Positions 37,747 to 47,481 of a DNA stretch of 64,000 bases are shown here, one piece after another. The notes under the pieces are model-generated. The model saw nothing but the letters and a program-made list of their open reading frames with translations, was not told the origin of the DNA and made no database searches. Within the stretch, counting starts at the first letter, position 1; every line of letters begins with the position of its first letter. Both the position numbers and the translations under genes were made by a program. Source of the stretch: Pseudomonas maumuensis (GTDB lineage: Bacteria; Pseudomonadota; Gammaproteobacteria; Pseudomonadales; Pseudomonadaceae). Location of the stretch: positions 1,302,001 through 1,366,000 of the forward strand of contig NZ_CP077077.1 of assembly GCF_019139675.1 (NCBI RefSeq). Reading direction: 5' to 3'.

Positions 37747-38091
37747 TCAGTGCGACGGATCTTTCTGCACCCGGCCAAGAGCCTGCAGATGGCGCCGGGA
37801 CAGGGCTAGAAAGCGCGGCGTAGGGCCGATGTCCTCGTACAACGGGTCGCCGTCCTCATCGGTGGCGATCACCTGCTGGCCCTTGACGTAGGGGAAGCTG
37901 GCCTCGAGTTCTTCCAGTGCCGCCGCCACCAGCTCGCCCAGGAGTTCCTCGGGGCTGCGCTTGGGGTACATGTCGATCAGCGCGGCCAGGCGCGCTTCTG
38001 CTTCCATGTCCAGGTGCAGGACATGGCCGGTGGGGCTCAGGCGGCCGGCGGCGTTCTGTTCCCAGTGCTGGGCGAGTTGGCGAATTTTCAT
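37747..38091 (-). CDS. Conserved small cytoplasmic protein next to ppc
   Basis: The 114-residue acidic protein has no signal or membrane segment. It begins MKIRQLAQHWEQNAAGRLSPTG, chosen because AGAGGT precedes that ATG; ten in-frame codons upstream are unlikely to be used. The centre, HLDMEAEARLAALIDMYPKRSPEELLGELVAAALEELE, looks like a ribbon-helix-helix-like or small helical domain (inference), followed by VIATDEDGDPLYEDIGPTPRF. Similar proteins lie beside ppc in other Pseudomonas. Database names such as pilus component are not supported by anything I can see. It is divergent from ppc. Confidence 0.75.
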   Translation of the reverse strand: MKIRQLAQHWEQNAAGRLSPTGHVLHLDMEAEARLAALIDMYPKRSPEELLGELVAAALEELEASFPYVKGQQVIATDEDGDPLYEDIGPTPRFLALSRRHLQALGRVQKDPSH

Positions 38092-38234
38092 GATGACCTC
38101 TGTCAAAGCCTGGAGTGGCATTGCTTCGGATGACCTGTGTTCACTTTAGTTGCTTTGGCGGCTTGCGGCTTGCCAGGGGCGGGCGCGAGTGGGCACTCTT
38201 GGGCGCATGCGGTTTCCTGGAGTGGAGAAGGCTG

Positions 38235-40862
38235 ATGAGTGATATCGATCTGCGCTTGCGCGAGGATGTGCACCTTTTGGGAGAACTGCTTGGCGAGACC
38301 ATCCGCCAGCAGCATGGCGAGGCGTTCCTGCAGAAGATCGAGGACATCCGCCACAGCGCCAAGGCCGACCGGCGCGGAGCGGGCGAGCAACTGAGCTCGA
38401 CCCTGGGCGACCTGGCCGAGGAGGACTTGCTCCCAGTGGCGCGGGCGTTCAACCAGTTCCTCAACCTGGCCAACATCGCCGAGCAGTACCAGCTGATCCG
38501 CCGTCGTGACGCCGGCCAGCCCGAGCCGTTCGAGGCCCAGGTGCTCCCCGAGCTGCTGGCGCGCCTGAAGGCGGCTGGCCACGGCAATGATGAGCTGGCC
38601 CGGCAACTGGGCAAGTTGCACATCGAGCTGGTGCTCACCGCCCACCCCACCGAGGTGGCGCGCCGCACCTTGATCCAGAAGTACGACGCCATTGCCGCGC
38701 AGCTGGCCGCGCAGGATCACCGCGACCTGATCCCGGCCGAGCGTCAGCAGGTGCGTGAGCGCCTGCGCCGGTTGATCGCCGAGTCCTGGCACACCGAGGA
38801 AATCCGCAGGACCCGGCCGACGCCGGTGGATGAGGCCAAGTGGGGCTTCGCGGTGATCGAGCATTCATTGTGGCAGGCGGTGCCCAGCCACCTGCGCAAG
38901 GTCGATACGGCACTGTTCGAGGCGACCGGGCTGCACCTGCCGCTGGAGGCGGCACCGGTTCGCTTTGCCTCCTGGATGGGCGGTGATCGTGACGGCAACC
39001 CCAATGTCACGGCGGCGGTAACCCGCGAAGTGCTGTTGCTGGCGCGCTGGATGGCCGCCGACCTGTTCCTGCGCGATATCGACTACCTGGCCGCCGAGCT
39101 GTCCATGCAGCAGGCCAGCGCCGCGCTCAAGGAAAAGGTCGGGGACAGCGCCGAACCTTATCGGGCGCTGCTCAAGCAGTTGCGCGACCGCCTGCGTGCC
39201 ACCCGCGCCTGGGCCCACGCCTCGTTGGCCGCGACGCAGCCGGCCAGCGCAGCGGTGCTGGTGGACAATCGCGACCTTATCGCGCCGCTGGAGCTGTGTT
39301 ACCAGTCGCTGCATGAGTGCGGCATGGGTGTGATCGCCGACGGCCCGTTGCTCGACTGCCTGCGCCGGGCGGTGACCTTTGGTCTGTTCCTGGTGCGCCT
39401 GGACGTGCGCCAGGACGCTGCCCGTCATCGCGATGCGCTGTCGGAAATCACCGACTACCTCGGCCTCGGCCGCTACGCCGAGTGGGACGAAGAGCGACGC
39501 ATCACCTTCCTTCAGACCGAACTGAAGAACCGCCGCCCCCTGCTGCCGGCGCATTTCCAGCCCCAGGCCGATACCGCCGAAGTACTCGCCACCTGCCGTG
39601 AAATCGCTGTGGCCCCGGCGGCGTCGCTGGGGTCGTACGTGATTTCCATGGCCGGCGCGGCGTCCGACGTGCTGGCGGTGCAGTTGTTGCTGAAAGAGGC
39701 CGGGCTGACCCGGCCGATGCGCGTGGTACCCCTGTTCGAGACCCTGGCCGACCTGGACAACGCAGGCCCGGTCATGGAGCGTCTGCTCGGTCTGCCGGGC
39801 TATCGCGCCGGCCTGCACGGTCCGCAAGAAGTGATGATCGGCTATTCCGACTCGGCCAAGGATGCCGGCACCACGGCGGCGGCCTGGGCCCAGTACCGCG
39901 CCCAGGAAAACCTGGTACGTATCTGTCGTGAGCACCAGGTCGAGCTGTTGCTGTTCCATGGTCGCGGTGGCACCGTCGGGCGTGGCGGCGGCCCAGCCCA
40001 CGCGGCGATCCTGTCGCAGCCGCCGGGGTCGGTGGGTGGCCGTTTCCGCACCACCGAACAGGGCGAGATGATCCGTTTCAAGTTCGGTCTGCCGGGCATC
40101 GCTGAACAGAATCTCAATCTCTACCTGGCCGCGGTGCTGGAGGCGACCCTGTTGCCGCCACCGCCGCCGGAGCCGGCCTGGCGCGCACTGATGGACCAGC
40201 TGGCCGCCGACGGGGTCAAGGCTTACCGTGCCGTGGTGCGCGAGAATCCTGACTTCGTCGAGTACTTCCGCCAGTCGACGCCCGAGCAGGAGCTTGGCCG
40301 CTTGCCGTTGGGCAGCCGCCCGGCCAAGCGCCGCGCCGGCGGCATCGAAAGCCTGAGGGCGATTCCTTGGATCTTCGGCTGGACCCAGACACGGCTGATG
40401 CTACCGGCCTGGCTCGGCTGGGAGACTGCGCTGAGCAATGCCCTGGCACGCGGGCAGGGCGCGCTGCTGGCGCAGATGCGCGAACAATGGCCGTTCTTCC
40501 GTACCCGCATCGACATGTTGGAGATGGTCCTGGCCAAGGCCGATGCGCAGATCGCCGAGGCCTACGACGAACGTCTGGTGCAACCCGAACTGCTGCCGTT
40601 GGGTGTACACCTGCGCGACCTATTGTCGCAGTCGTGCCAGGTGGTACTGGGGCTGACCGGGCAGTCGGTGCTACTGGCGCACAGCCCGGAAACCCTGGAA
40701 TTCATCCGCCTGCGCAACACCTACCTGGACCCGCTGCACCGCCTGCAGGCGGAGTTGCTGGCACGCTCGCGCAGCCGCGAGGCCGCTCTGGATAGCCCGT
40801 TGGAACAGGCCTTGCTGGTGACGGTGGCGGGGATCGCGGCCGGGTTGCGCAACACCGGTTGA
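38235..40862 (+). CDS. ppc: Phosphoenolpyruvate carboxylase
   Basis: This anaplerotic enzyme makes oxaloacetate from phosphoenolpyruvate and bicarbonate. It has 875 residues. Catalytic His137 is in VLTAHPTEV, and [10 protein letters not shown] and [13 protein letters not shown] are the other two family signatures. The glycine loop is [11 protein letters not shown]. The start [20 protein letters not shown] is that of Pseudomonas Ppc; a 40-codon in-frame extension lacks similarity. It is divergent from the small 37747 gene. The 258-base gap to adk has GC-rich dyads but no gene that I can support. Confidence 0.98.
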   Translation: MSDIDLRLREDVHLLGELLGETIRQQHGEAFLQKIEDIRHSAKADRRGAGEQLSSTLGDLAEEDLLPVARAFNQFLNLANIAEQYQLIRRRDAGQPEPFEAQVLPELLARLKAAGHGNDELARQLGKLHIELVLTAHPTEVARRTLIQKYDAIAAQLAAQDHRDLIPAERQQVRERLRRLIAESWHTEEIRRTRPTPVDEAKWGFAVIEHSLWQAVPSHLRKVDTALFEATGLHLPLEAAPVRFASWMGGDRDGNPNVTAAVTREVLLLARWMAADLFLRDIDYLAAELSMQQASAALKEKVGDSAEPYRALLKQLRDRLRATRAWAHASLAATQPASAAVLVDNRDLIAPLELCYQSLHECGMGVIADGPLLDCLRRAVTFGLFLVRLDVRQDAARHRDALSEITDYLGLGRYAEWDEERRITFLQTELKNRRPLLPAHFQPQADTAEVLATCREIAVAPAASLGSYVISMAGAASDVLAVQLLLKEAGLTRPMRVVPLFETLADLDNAGPVMERLLGLPGYRAGLHGPQEVMIGYSDSAKDAGTTAAAWAQYRAQENLVRICREHQVELLLFHGRGGTVGRGGGPAHAAILSQPPGSVGGRFRTTEQGEMIRFKFGLPGIAEQNLNLYLAAVLEATLLPPPPPEPAWRALMDQLAADGVKAYRAVVRENPDFVEYFRQSTPEQELGRLPLGSRPAKRRAGGIESLRAIPWIFGWTQTRLMLPAWLGWETALSNALARGQGALLAQMREQWPFFRTRIDMLEMVLAKADAQIAEAYDERLVQPELLPLGVHLRDLLSQSCQVVLGLTGQSVLLAHSPETLEFIRLRNTYLDPLHRLQAELLARSRSREAALDSPLEQALLVTVAGIAAGLRNTG

Positions 40863-41033
40863 GTTCACCCCGCGGCGGTCGCGGCGCGAGGCGGAGCTGG
40901 CCGTGGCCGCGCCCTCCACGGCCGGTTGCGCTCGGCGCAACCTGTCCCCCGGCAAGCCACAAGTGGCGCATTCCTGCCACTTTGGGACGCTTGTCGGGGG
41001 GGCGGGCGCTGTGTATCTTGAGCAGCCTTTTGA

Positions 41034-41771
<738 letters not shown>

Positions 41772-41790
41772 TCCATCACCGTGCGTCACG

Positions 41791-41810
41791 ACGGCCCGCT
41801 TGCGGGCCGT
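41791..41810 (+). terminator. Hairpin terminator after adk
   Basis: ACGGCCCGC (41791-41799) pairs with GCGGGCCGT (41802-41810), followed by TGTCGTTTAT, 20 bases after the adk stop. A promoter for tsaB may overlap the tail (TTTATACT), which resembles a -10. Confidence 0.6.
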
Positions 41811-41860
41811 TGTCGTTTATACTGCCGCTCTTTTTCCCTGTTGCCTGGATACCTCGCTCG

Positions 41861-42535
41861 ATGACCACCTTGCTGGCCCTGGATACCGCTACCGAAGCCT
41901 GTTCCGTCGCCCTGTTGCATGACGGCAAGGTGACCAGCCATTACGAGGTGATCCCGCGCATGCACGCGCAGAAGCTGCTGCCAATGATCAAGCAGTTGCT
42001 GGCCGACTCGGGCGTGGCGCTGAGCGCGCTGGATGCCATCGCCTTCGGCCGTGGTCCGGGTGCTTTCACCGGCGTGCGTATCGCCATCGGCGTGGTCCAG
42101 GGCCTGGCCTTCGCCCTGGAGCGCCCGGTGCTGCCGACGTCCAACCTGGCGGCCCTGGCCCAGGGCGCCTTGCGTGAGCGTGGCGTGCAGCAGGTGGCCG
42201 CGGCCATCGACGCGCGCATGGACGAGGTGTACTGGGGTTGCTACCGCGCCGAACAGGGCGAGATGCGCCTGATCGGCCAGGAGGCGGTACTGCCGCCGGA
42301 GCGCGTGGCCCTGCCGCATGGCGCGGGCGAGGTATGGTTCGGTGCCGGTACCGGCTGGGGCTACGCCGAGCGCCTGGCCGTGCAGGTTTCTGCCAGCGAT
42401 GCGGCCGCGTTGCCCAGCGCCCTGGATATCCTCACCCTGGCCGGCTTCGCCTGGGCGCGGGGCGAGGCGGTGGTCGCCGAACAGGCGCAACCGGTCTACC
42501 TGCGCGATAATGTGGCTACGACCAAGGCGCGTTGA
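41861..42535 (+). CDS. tsaB: tRNA threonylcarbamoyladenosine biosynthesis protein TsaB
   Basis: TsaB is the scaffold partner of TsaD and TsaE in making t6A at position 37 of tRNAs that read ANN codons. It has 224 residues with an ASKHA fold. It begins TTLLALDTATEACSVAL, followed by the HAQKLLPMI and GRGPGAFTGVRIAIG segments typical of TsaB. It lacks a full HxxxH metal site, as expected for this non-catalytic paralogue of TsaD. Confidence 0.95.
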   Translation: MTTLLALDTATEACSVALLHDGKVTSHYEVIPRMHAQKLLPMIKQLLADSGVALSALDAIAFGRGPGAFTGVRIAIGVVQGLAFALERPVLPTSNLAALAQGALRERGVQQVAAAIDARMDEVYWGCYRAEQGEMRLIGQEAVLPPERVALPHGAGEVWFGAGTGWGYAERLAVQVSASDAAALPSALDILTLAGFAWARGEAVVAEQAQPVYLRDNVATTKAR

Positions 42536-42667
42536 AGGCATTTCGTCGGCTATCGCCGTTTACGATAAAACCTTTTGCGCGAACTGTGGTCCAGTTATCA
42601 GTTCGGGCATTAGCGAAGGATTCCTGATGCTGCTAAATTGCCATCATTGATCCTGAGTGCCTTTGTC

Positions 42668-42958
42668 ATGCGTATCGACGGCTTCTCCTCACAGAGCTAC
42701 CCCATCAAGCGTGCGCCACGCAAGGCGCCGGCGCGTGACGAAGCCATCGACGAAGCCGATGCCGAGATTATCGAGGACATCGACGCGCAGATCAGTCGCG
42801 CCAGCCGTCGCGGCGAGAACCTGCCGGCCCGCCAGCAGGACCTGATCTTTCCCCGCGCCCGCAACCGCCGCACCTCCACCGCCCTGGCCAGCTACCTGAC
42901 CACTGCCGGCTTCACCGACTGGGAGATGGAAGTGCTGGGGCTGGACCTGTACATTTGA
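42668..42958 (+). CDS. Small conserved hypothetical protein upstream of a DUF72 gene
   Basis: The 96-residue protein has no signal or membrane segment. It begins MRIDGFSSQSYPIKRAPR. A strongly acidic stretch (DEAIDEADAEIIEDIDAQ, about 25-42) is followed by a basic one and a C-terminal aromatic segment, LASYLTTAGFTDWEMEVLGLDLYI. The ribosome site is weak; the start rests on the N-terminal residues. It ends three bases before the DUF72 gene and is probably co-transcribed. I do not recognise a family. The C-terminal part resembles small proteins of unknown role found in Pseudomonas. Confidence 0.65.
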   Translation: MRIDGFSSQSYPIKRAPRKAPARDEAIDEADAEIIEDIDAQISRASRRGENLPARQQDLIFPRARNRRTSTALASYLTTAGFTDWEMEVLGLDLYI

Positions 42959-42961
42959 TGG

Positions 42962-43831
42962 ATGACGCCATCAACCCTCCCTTATTTCCTCGGTTGCCCG
43001 TCCTGGGCTGAAAACGCCTGGCGCGAGTACCTCTATCCCGCCGACGCCCGTAGCGGCGAGTTCCTCGGGCTCTACAGCCAGGTATTCAACGCCGTTGAAG
43101 GCAATACCACCTTCTATGCCCGTCCCGCGCCGGCGACCGTCGAGCGTTGGGCGCAGATCATGCCGTCGGGGTTTCGCTTTACGGCCAAGTTTCCGGGCGA
43201 TGTAAGCCATGCCGGCGACCTGCGCGAACAACTCGATGCGGCCGTCGATTTCACCCGGCTGATGGCGCCCCTGGGCGGGCGCGTGGCACCGTACTGGCTG
43301 CAGTTGCCGGCGATGTTCGGCCCGTCGCGTCTGGGCGAGCTGGCGCATTTTCTTGATGAGATCGGCGTGCCCCTGGCTGTGGAGGTGCGCAACGATGCCT
43401 TCTTTGCCCGGGGCGAGGAGGAGCGTCAGCTCAATCGCCTGCTGCATGAACGTGGAGTCGAGCGTATCTGCCTGGATCCGCGTGCGTTGTTCAGTTGCAC
43501 CTCGCGCGAGCCCGCGGTGCTCCATGCCCAGGCCAAGAAGCCCAAGGTGCCGCCGCGGCCAGCGGCCTTCAGCCAGTCTCCACAGGTACGTTTCATCGGC
43601 CACCCGCAGCTCGAGGCCAACGAGACCTTCCTCACTCCTTGGATCGACAAGGTCGCTGCATGGATCGAAGAGGGCCGCAGCCCCTACGTGTTCCTGCATA
43701 CTTCCGACAATCGCCTGGCGGCGGCGCTGGCCCAGCGTTTTCACCAGCGGCTGATGGCTCGCCTGCCGGGCCTTGCAGCGCTGCCTGAATTGCCCCGCGC
43801 CCCTGAGGTCGAACAACTGGGGTTACTTTGA
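42962..43831 (+). CDS. DUF72 (YecE-like) protein
   Basis: The 289-residue protein belongs to the DUF72 TIM-barrel-like family, related to YecE. GCPSWAENAWREYLYPADA near the N-terminus and FNAVEGNTTFYARP, PSGFRFTAKFPGDVSH are family hallmarks. The conserved active-site-like residues suggest an enzyme, but the reaction is unknown. It starts three bases after the small 42668 gene and is followed 23 bases later by the PEP mutase-like gene, so the three probably form an operon. Confidence 0.85.
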   Translation: MTPSTLPYFLGCPSWAENAWREYLYPADARSGEFLGLYSQVFNAVEGNTTFYARPAPATVERWAQIMPSGFRFTAKFPGDVSHAGDLREQLDAAVDFTRLMAPLGGRVAPYWLQLPAMFGPSRLGELAHFLDEIGVPLAVEVRNDAFFARGEEERQLNRLLHERGVERICLDPRALFSCTSREPAVLHAQAKKPKVPPRPAAFSQSPQVRFIGHPQLEANETFLTPWIDKVAAWIEEGRSPYVFLHTSDNRLAAALAQRFHQRLMARLPGLAALPELPRAPEVEQLGLL

Positions 43832-43854
43832 TCTGACTGCCGGGAGGTTGAACC

Positions 43855-44685
43855 ATGGATGTGCAAACCCTGCGAGCCGAAGCCTTCAAGGCGCTGCACG
43901 AGCGTGATGGCGCGTTCGTCATCCCCAATCCGTGGGATGCCGGCTCCGCCCGGCTGTTGGCCAGCCTCGGGTACGAAGCGTTGGCCACCACCAGCGCGGG
44001 GCTGGCGTTCAGCCTGGGGCGGCCGGATGCCGAGGGCGCGCTGACGCTCGAGGAAACCCTGGGCAACGCCCAGGCGATTGTCGATGCCACGCCATTGCCG
44101 GTGGCGGCGGACCTGGAAAACGGCTTTGGCGATTTGCCCGAGGACTGCGCACAGACCATTCTGCGCGCCGCCGAGGCAGGGCTGGTGGGCGGTTCGATCG
44201 AAGATGCCAGTGGCCGCGGCGAGGCGCCGATCTACGACTTCGACCTGTCCGTGGCGCGTGTACGCGCCGCCGTGCAGGCTGCCCGCAGCCTGCCGTTCCC
44301 CTTCACCCTTTGCGCGCGCGCCGAGAACCTGCTGCACGGGCGTCTCGACCTGGATGACACCATTCGCAGGCTACAAGCCTATGCCGAGGCCGGCGCCGAT
44401 GTGCTGTATGCCCCGGGGCTGCGCAGCGTCGATGAGATCCGCGCGGTGGTGCAGGCCGTGGCGCCAAGGCCGGTGAACGTGCTGATGGGCATGGCGGGCG
44501 TGCCCTTGAGCGTGAACCAGTTGCAAGACCTGGGCGTCAAGCGCATCAGTGTCGGCTCATCGCTGGCGCGTGCCGCCCTGGCCGCTTTGCAGCGGGCCGC
44601 GCTGGAGATCCATGAACAGGGCACATTCAGTTATGGCGAGCAGGCGTTGCCATTCGCTCAGCTCAATGATCTCTTCCGTCGCTGA
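43855..44685 (+). CDS. Isocitrate lyase / phosphoenolpyruvate mutase superfamily protein
   Basis: The 276-residue protein has a TIM barrel of the PEP mutase/isocitrate lyase superfamily. It begins with the family segment FVIPNPWDAGSARLLASLGYEALATTSAG. Substrate and metal residues probably include those in PVAADLENGFGD and GSIEDASGR. It is not a true isocitrate lyase: it is much shorter and lacks the KKCGH loop. Oxaloacetate hydrolase, carboxyvinyl-carboxyphosphonate-type or 2-methylisocitrate lyase-like activity is possible, and the real substrate is unknown. It lies between DUF72 and an extensin-like gene. Confidence 0.85.
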   Translation: MDVQTLRAEAFKALHERDGAFVIPNPWDAGSARLLASLGYEALATTSAGLAFSLGRPDAEGALTLEETLGNAQAIVDATPLPVAADLENGFGDLPEDCAQTILRAAEAGLVGGSIEDASGRGEAPIYDFDLSVARVRAAVQAARSLPFPFTLCARAENLLHGRLDLDDTIRRLQAYAEAGADVLYAPGLRSVDEIRAVVQAVAPRPVNVLMGMAGVPLSVNQLQDLGVKRISVGSSLARAALAALQRAALEIHEQGTFSYGEQALPFAQLNDLFRR

Positions 44686-44691
44686 GGCCGC

Positions 44692-45381
44692 ATGGGCAAA
44701 ACGTTGACCGTACTGGCCAGCCTGCTGCTGGCCGTGCTTGTTGCCTGGTGGCTCGGTTGGCGCCCGGCGGATGCCTGGAACCCATGGGCGGTGCTGGATG
44801 TGCGGCAGCCGCCGAACCTGCTGACACCCTACAAGCTGTCGCGTCTGCGCGCCGACCCCGAGCTGTGCCGCGAGGCCTTGCAGACGTCGTCATTGCGCTA
44901 TCGGCAGCAAAGCGACAGCCCGGCGACGGCCAACTGCCCGTTGCGCAACGTCTGGCGCGTCGAGGGCGGGCAGGCGCGGCTCAGCAGCAGCTTCCTCGCC
45001 AGCTGCCCGCTGGCCGTGGCCTATGCGCTGTTCGAGGTGCATGGGTTGCAACCGGCGGCGCAGCGGGTGTTCGGCCAGCCAGTGACCCAGGTCGATCACC
45101 TGGGCAGCTTTGCCTGCCGCAACGTCTACCATCGCAAGCAAGGGCGGCTCAGCCAGCATGCCAGCGCCAATGCCCTGGACATCAGTGGTTTTCGCCTGCA
45201 GGACGGCCAGCGCATCGTGTTGGCGCGGGACTGGCAGGGAGATGGGCGCAAGGCGGACTTCCTGCGCCAGGTGCAGGAGGCGGCGTGCGCAAGTTTCAGC
45301 ACGGTGCTGGGGCCGGACTACAACGCCGCCCACCACAATCACTTCCATGCGGACATGGGCTTCTGGCAGATCTGCCGCTGA
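44692..45381 (+). CDS. Extensin-like (LAS-type) exported protein
   Basis: The 229-residue protein has an N-terminal membrane anchor/signal (about 5-25) without a lipobox. The domain is the extensin-like C-terminal family, which has the LAS metallopeptidase layout. Possible zinc ligands are His156 (QHASANALDI, with Asp163) and His217/His219 (HHNHFHADM). The six Cys in CREALQ, NCPL, SCPL, ACRNV, AACASF and ICR could form disulfides. It may act on the cell wall in the periplasm. It is seven bases after the PEP mutase-like gene and convergent with the next gene. Confidence 0.8.
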   Translation: MGKTLTVLASLLLAVLVAWWLGWRPADAWNPWAVLDVRQPPNLLTPYKLSRLRADPELCREALQTSSLRYRQQSDSPATANCPLRNVWRVEGGQARLSSSFLASCPLAVAYALFEVHGLQPAAQRVFGQPVTQVDHLGSFACRNVYHRKQGRLSQHASANALDISGFRLQDGQRIVLARDWQGDGRKADFLRQVQEAACASFSTVLGPDYNAAHHNHFHADMGFWQICR

Positions 45382-45384
45382 GGT

Positions 45385-46005
45385 TCAGGCGTGCAGGCGC
45401 ACGTTGTTCAACACTATCGGGCGCGCCCAGTGGATATCGAACTCCAGGTCGTTCTGCTGCTTGGCCAGCGTGCTGTCGTCGAAGGGCTCGGGCGCAGGGT
45501 CGAGCAGGCCGGTCTCGAACTCGGCGATGGGCAGGAACAGCGGGCGTGGCGTTGGGCCAGGGCCGGGCTCGGCGATGGGGTGGCCCTGGCTCATGACAAC
45601 TGGACGCACCCAGCTGTTGTCGATATCGAGCTGGCGTTGCTGCTCGATCAACTCGACGGTGTCGAAAGGCTCGGGGGCAGGGGGCAGCAGTTTGGCCTCG
45701 AGTTCCGCCTTGGGCAGGAACAGCGGCTCGGGTGGGGCCACCTCGGTGTCGTGAACCGGCAGGGCGCGCTGGGCATCGATCAGGGCCAGGGCGCGGGCAC
45801 CGCCGATCGGTTCGCCGCTCTCCTGGTCGCACTGCATCAGCGCCTGGCTGAAACCGTCGACTTCCCCTTCCTGCTGCTCTGCCATGGCGCGGGCAAAGAA
45901 ATCCTGCCACAGGTGGCTGACGCCACCCAGTGCCTGGGTATTCTGTCGACCGTAGTTGCCGACGGGCGACAAGTAGGTCAAGCCAATGGGAAGAGTGTCT
46001 GACAT
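45385..46005 (-). CDS. Unrecognised protein with two tandem 47-residue repeats
   Basis: The 206-residue protein has no signal or membrane segment. Residues 92-138 and 153-199 are two copies of one 47-residue unit that align without a gap (offset 61). Shared core: P-x-PLFLP-x-AE-x-E, then PAPEPFD, a charged Gln-rich part and W-x-RP-x-V near the end. The 14-residue spacer is Gly/Pro-rich. The N-terminal 90 residues are unlike the repeats, with a segment resembling SHLWQDFFARAMAEQQ. It ends three bases from the stop of the convergent extensin-like gene. I do not recognise the family and assign no function. Confidence 0.75.
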   Translation of the reverse strand: MSDTLPIGLTYLSPVGNYGRQNTQALGGVSHLWQDFFARAMAEQQEGEVDGFSQALMQCDQESGEPIGGARALALIDAQRALPVHDTEVAPPEPLFLPKAELEAKLLPPAPEPFDTVELIEQQRQLDIDNSWVRPVVMSQGHPIAEPGPGPTPRPLFLPIAEFETGLLDPAPEPFDDSTLAKQQNDLEFDIHWARPIVLNNVRLHA

Positions 46006-46101
46006 GGCAGTCGCGGGCGTTGTGCTCTGGCAGAATAGCGGGATATTGCCTGTATCGGCTCTGGCCGGGGTTACATTAATTTTTTTCGAGTGTGCGAATC
46101 G

Positions 46102-46884
46102 ATGTTAGAGCAACAACAGGCGGCGGGTATCAGGGTCGAGGCGTTGGCCGCGCAATTCCAGGCGCAGGCCGAGACATGGGCGCAGCGACTGGGCTTGCCG
46201 CTGGTTGACGAGGCGGCGGAGTTTGCCGTGCAACTGGGCGCCGAGGGCTTGCAGATCCAGCAACTGGGGCCGCAGGCGCCCGGGCCTGTGCGGGTGGATT
46301 TCGTCGAGGGGCAGGCGGCGCATCGAAGGCTGTACGGCGGTGGCAACGGGCAGATGATCGCCAAGGCGGTCGGCATCGCCCAAGGCGTGCGGCCGCGGGT
46401 GCTCGATGCCACGGCGGGGCTGGGCAAGGACGCGTTCGTGCTGGCCAGCCTGGGCTGCGAGATGACCCTGATCGAGCGCCAGCCGTTGATTGCCGCGCTG
46501 CTGGAGGACGGTTTGGCGCGGGCGCGGGGCGATGCCGAAATCGGCCCGATCGTCGCGCGTATGCAACTGTTGACGGGCAATGCCATCGAGCGCATGCGTG
46601 CGTGGGAGGGGGAGGCGCCGCAGGTGATCTACCTCGATCCGATGTTCCCGCATCGTGACAAGAGCGCGCTGGTGAAGAAGGAGATGCGGGTGTTCAGGCC
46701 GCTGGTCGGCGATGACCTCGATGCGCCTGCCCTGCTCGAGGCCGCCCTGGCGCTGGCCACCCACCGGGTGGTGGTCAAGCGGCCGCGCAAGGCGCCGATG
46801 ATCGAGGGGGGGAAACCGAGTCATAGCCTGGAAGGGAAGTCGAGTCGGTACGACATCTATCCCAAGAAGGCTTTGAAGGGGTGA
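46102..46884 (+). CDS. rsmJ: 16S rRNA (guanine(1516)-N(2))-methyltransferase
   Basis: This SAM-dependent enzyme methylates G1516 in 16S rRNA helix 45. It has 260 residues. [19 protein letters not shown] is the SAM-binding motif, and [20 protein letters not shown] carries the DPMFP active-site motif. The start at 46102 follows the family; a GTG four codons upstream is possible. Its end is convergent with a CopD-like gene. GC is high near the 3' end, where the coding sequence ends in [14 protein letters not shown]. Confidence 0.95.
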   Translation: MLEQQQAAGIRVEALAAQFQAQAETWAQRLGLPLVDEAAEFAVQLGAEGLQIQQLGPQAPGPVRVDFVEGQAAHRRLYGGGNGQMIAKAVGIAQGVRPRVLDATAGLGKDAFVLASLGCEMTLIERQPLIAALLEDGLARARGDAEIGPIVARMQLLTGNAIERMRAWEGEAPQVIYLDPMFPHRDKSALVKKEMRVFRPLVGDDLDAPALLEAALALATHRVVVKRPRKAPMIEGGKPSHSLEGKSSRYDIYPKKALKG

Positions 46885-46918
46885 CGTGACTCGAGGGGGT
46901 TGGGTTTGCGCGGTCGCC

Positions 46919-47383
46919 TCAAACCCAAACCCGCGAACTCGCCACCCCTACCACCACCAACCCAATCAACAAGTTGCCCCCCACTATTCGCCGAATCCGC
47001 CCCAGCACCCCGGCCCCAGCAGCCCAATCCCCTGCCTCCACTGCCGTACGCAGTTCAGGCAACAACAACGCCTGAATCCGCATGAACAATGCGAACATGA
47101 CAATCCCGCCGCCAATCATCACCTGCACGTAGCGTGGCACGGTCTCGAACCCGGCAAAGCGCAGGTGAACCATGCCGATCCCGGTGATGGCCAGCACCGC
47201 CACCGCCAGCCAGACCCATCTGAAGAACCGCTGGAAAACCTCCACCCACAAACGCAGCCGCGCGGGCCCCTCCAGCGCTGCAACCGTGGCCGGCCGCAGC
47301 ACCAGCCAGGCGAAGAACATCCCGCCGACCCAGACAAGGGCGGCCAGGACATGCAAGGTGTAGGGCAGGGCAAAGGCAAGCAT
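46919..47383 (-). CDS. CopD-like integral membrane protein
   Basis: The 154-residue protein has four hydrophobic segments, near 3-25, 47-70, 80-100 and 125-148. The first contains LHVLAALVWVGGMFFAWLVLRP, a pattern of CopD-type copper resistance membrane proteins and related family members. The His and Met in the first segments may bind metal or haem (inference). The start chosen has GGAG six bases upstream; in-frame Met residues further upstream are less favourable. It is convergent with rsmJ and divergent from dinG. It is a lone gene, so the exact role is unclear. Confidence 0.75.
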   Translation of the reverse strand: MLAFALPYTLHVLAALVWVGGMFFAWLVLRPATVAALEGPARLRLWVEVFQRFFRWVWLAVAVLAITGIGMVHLRFAGFETVPRYVQVMIGGGIVMFALFMRIQALLLPELRTAVEAGDWAAGAGVLGRIRRIVGGNLLIGLVVVGVASSRVWV

Positions 47384-47481
47384 CCGGATCTCCATGCGGC
47401 ACAAAGGGCAATAGCGGGTTATGATAGCCGGCCCATGCGAAACACTGAAAATATATCCAGCCCTCCGGGCGCCTGCAGACC

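Noticed and set aside
37747..38091. Pilus tip component, a name sometimes attached to proteins like this
   Set aside because: No signal peptide, no pilin features and no fimbrial genes nearby.
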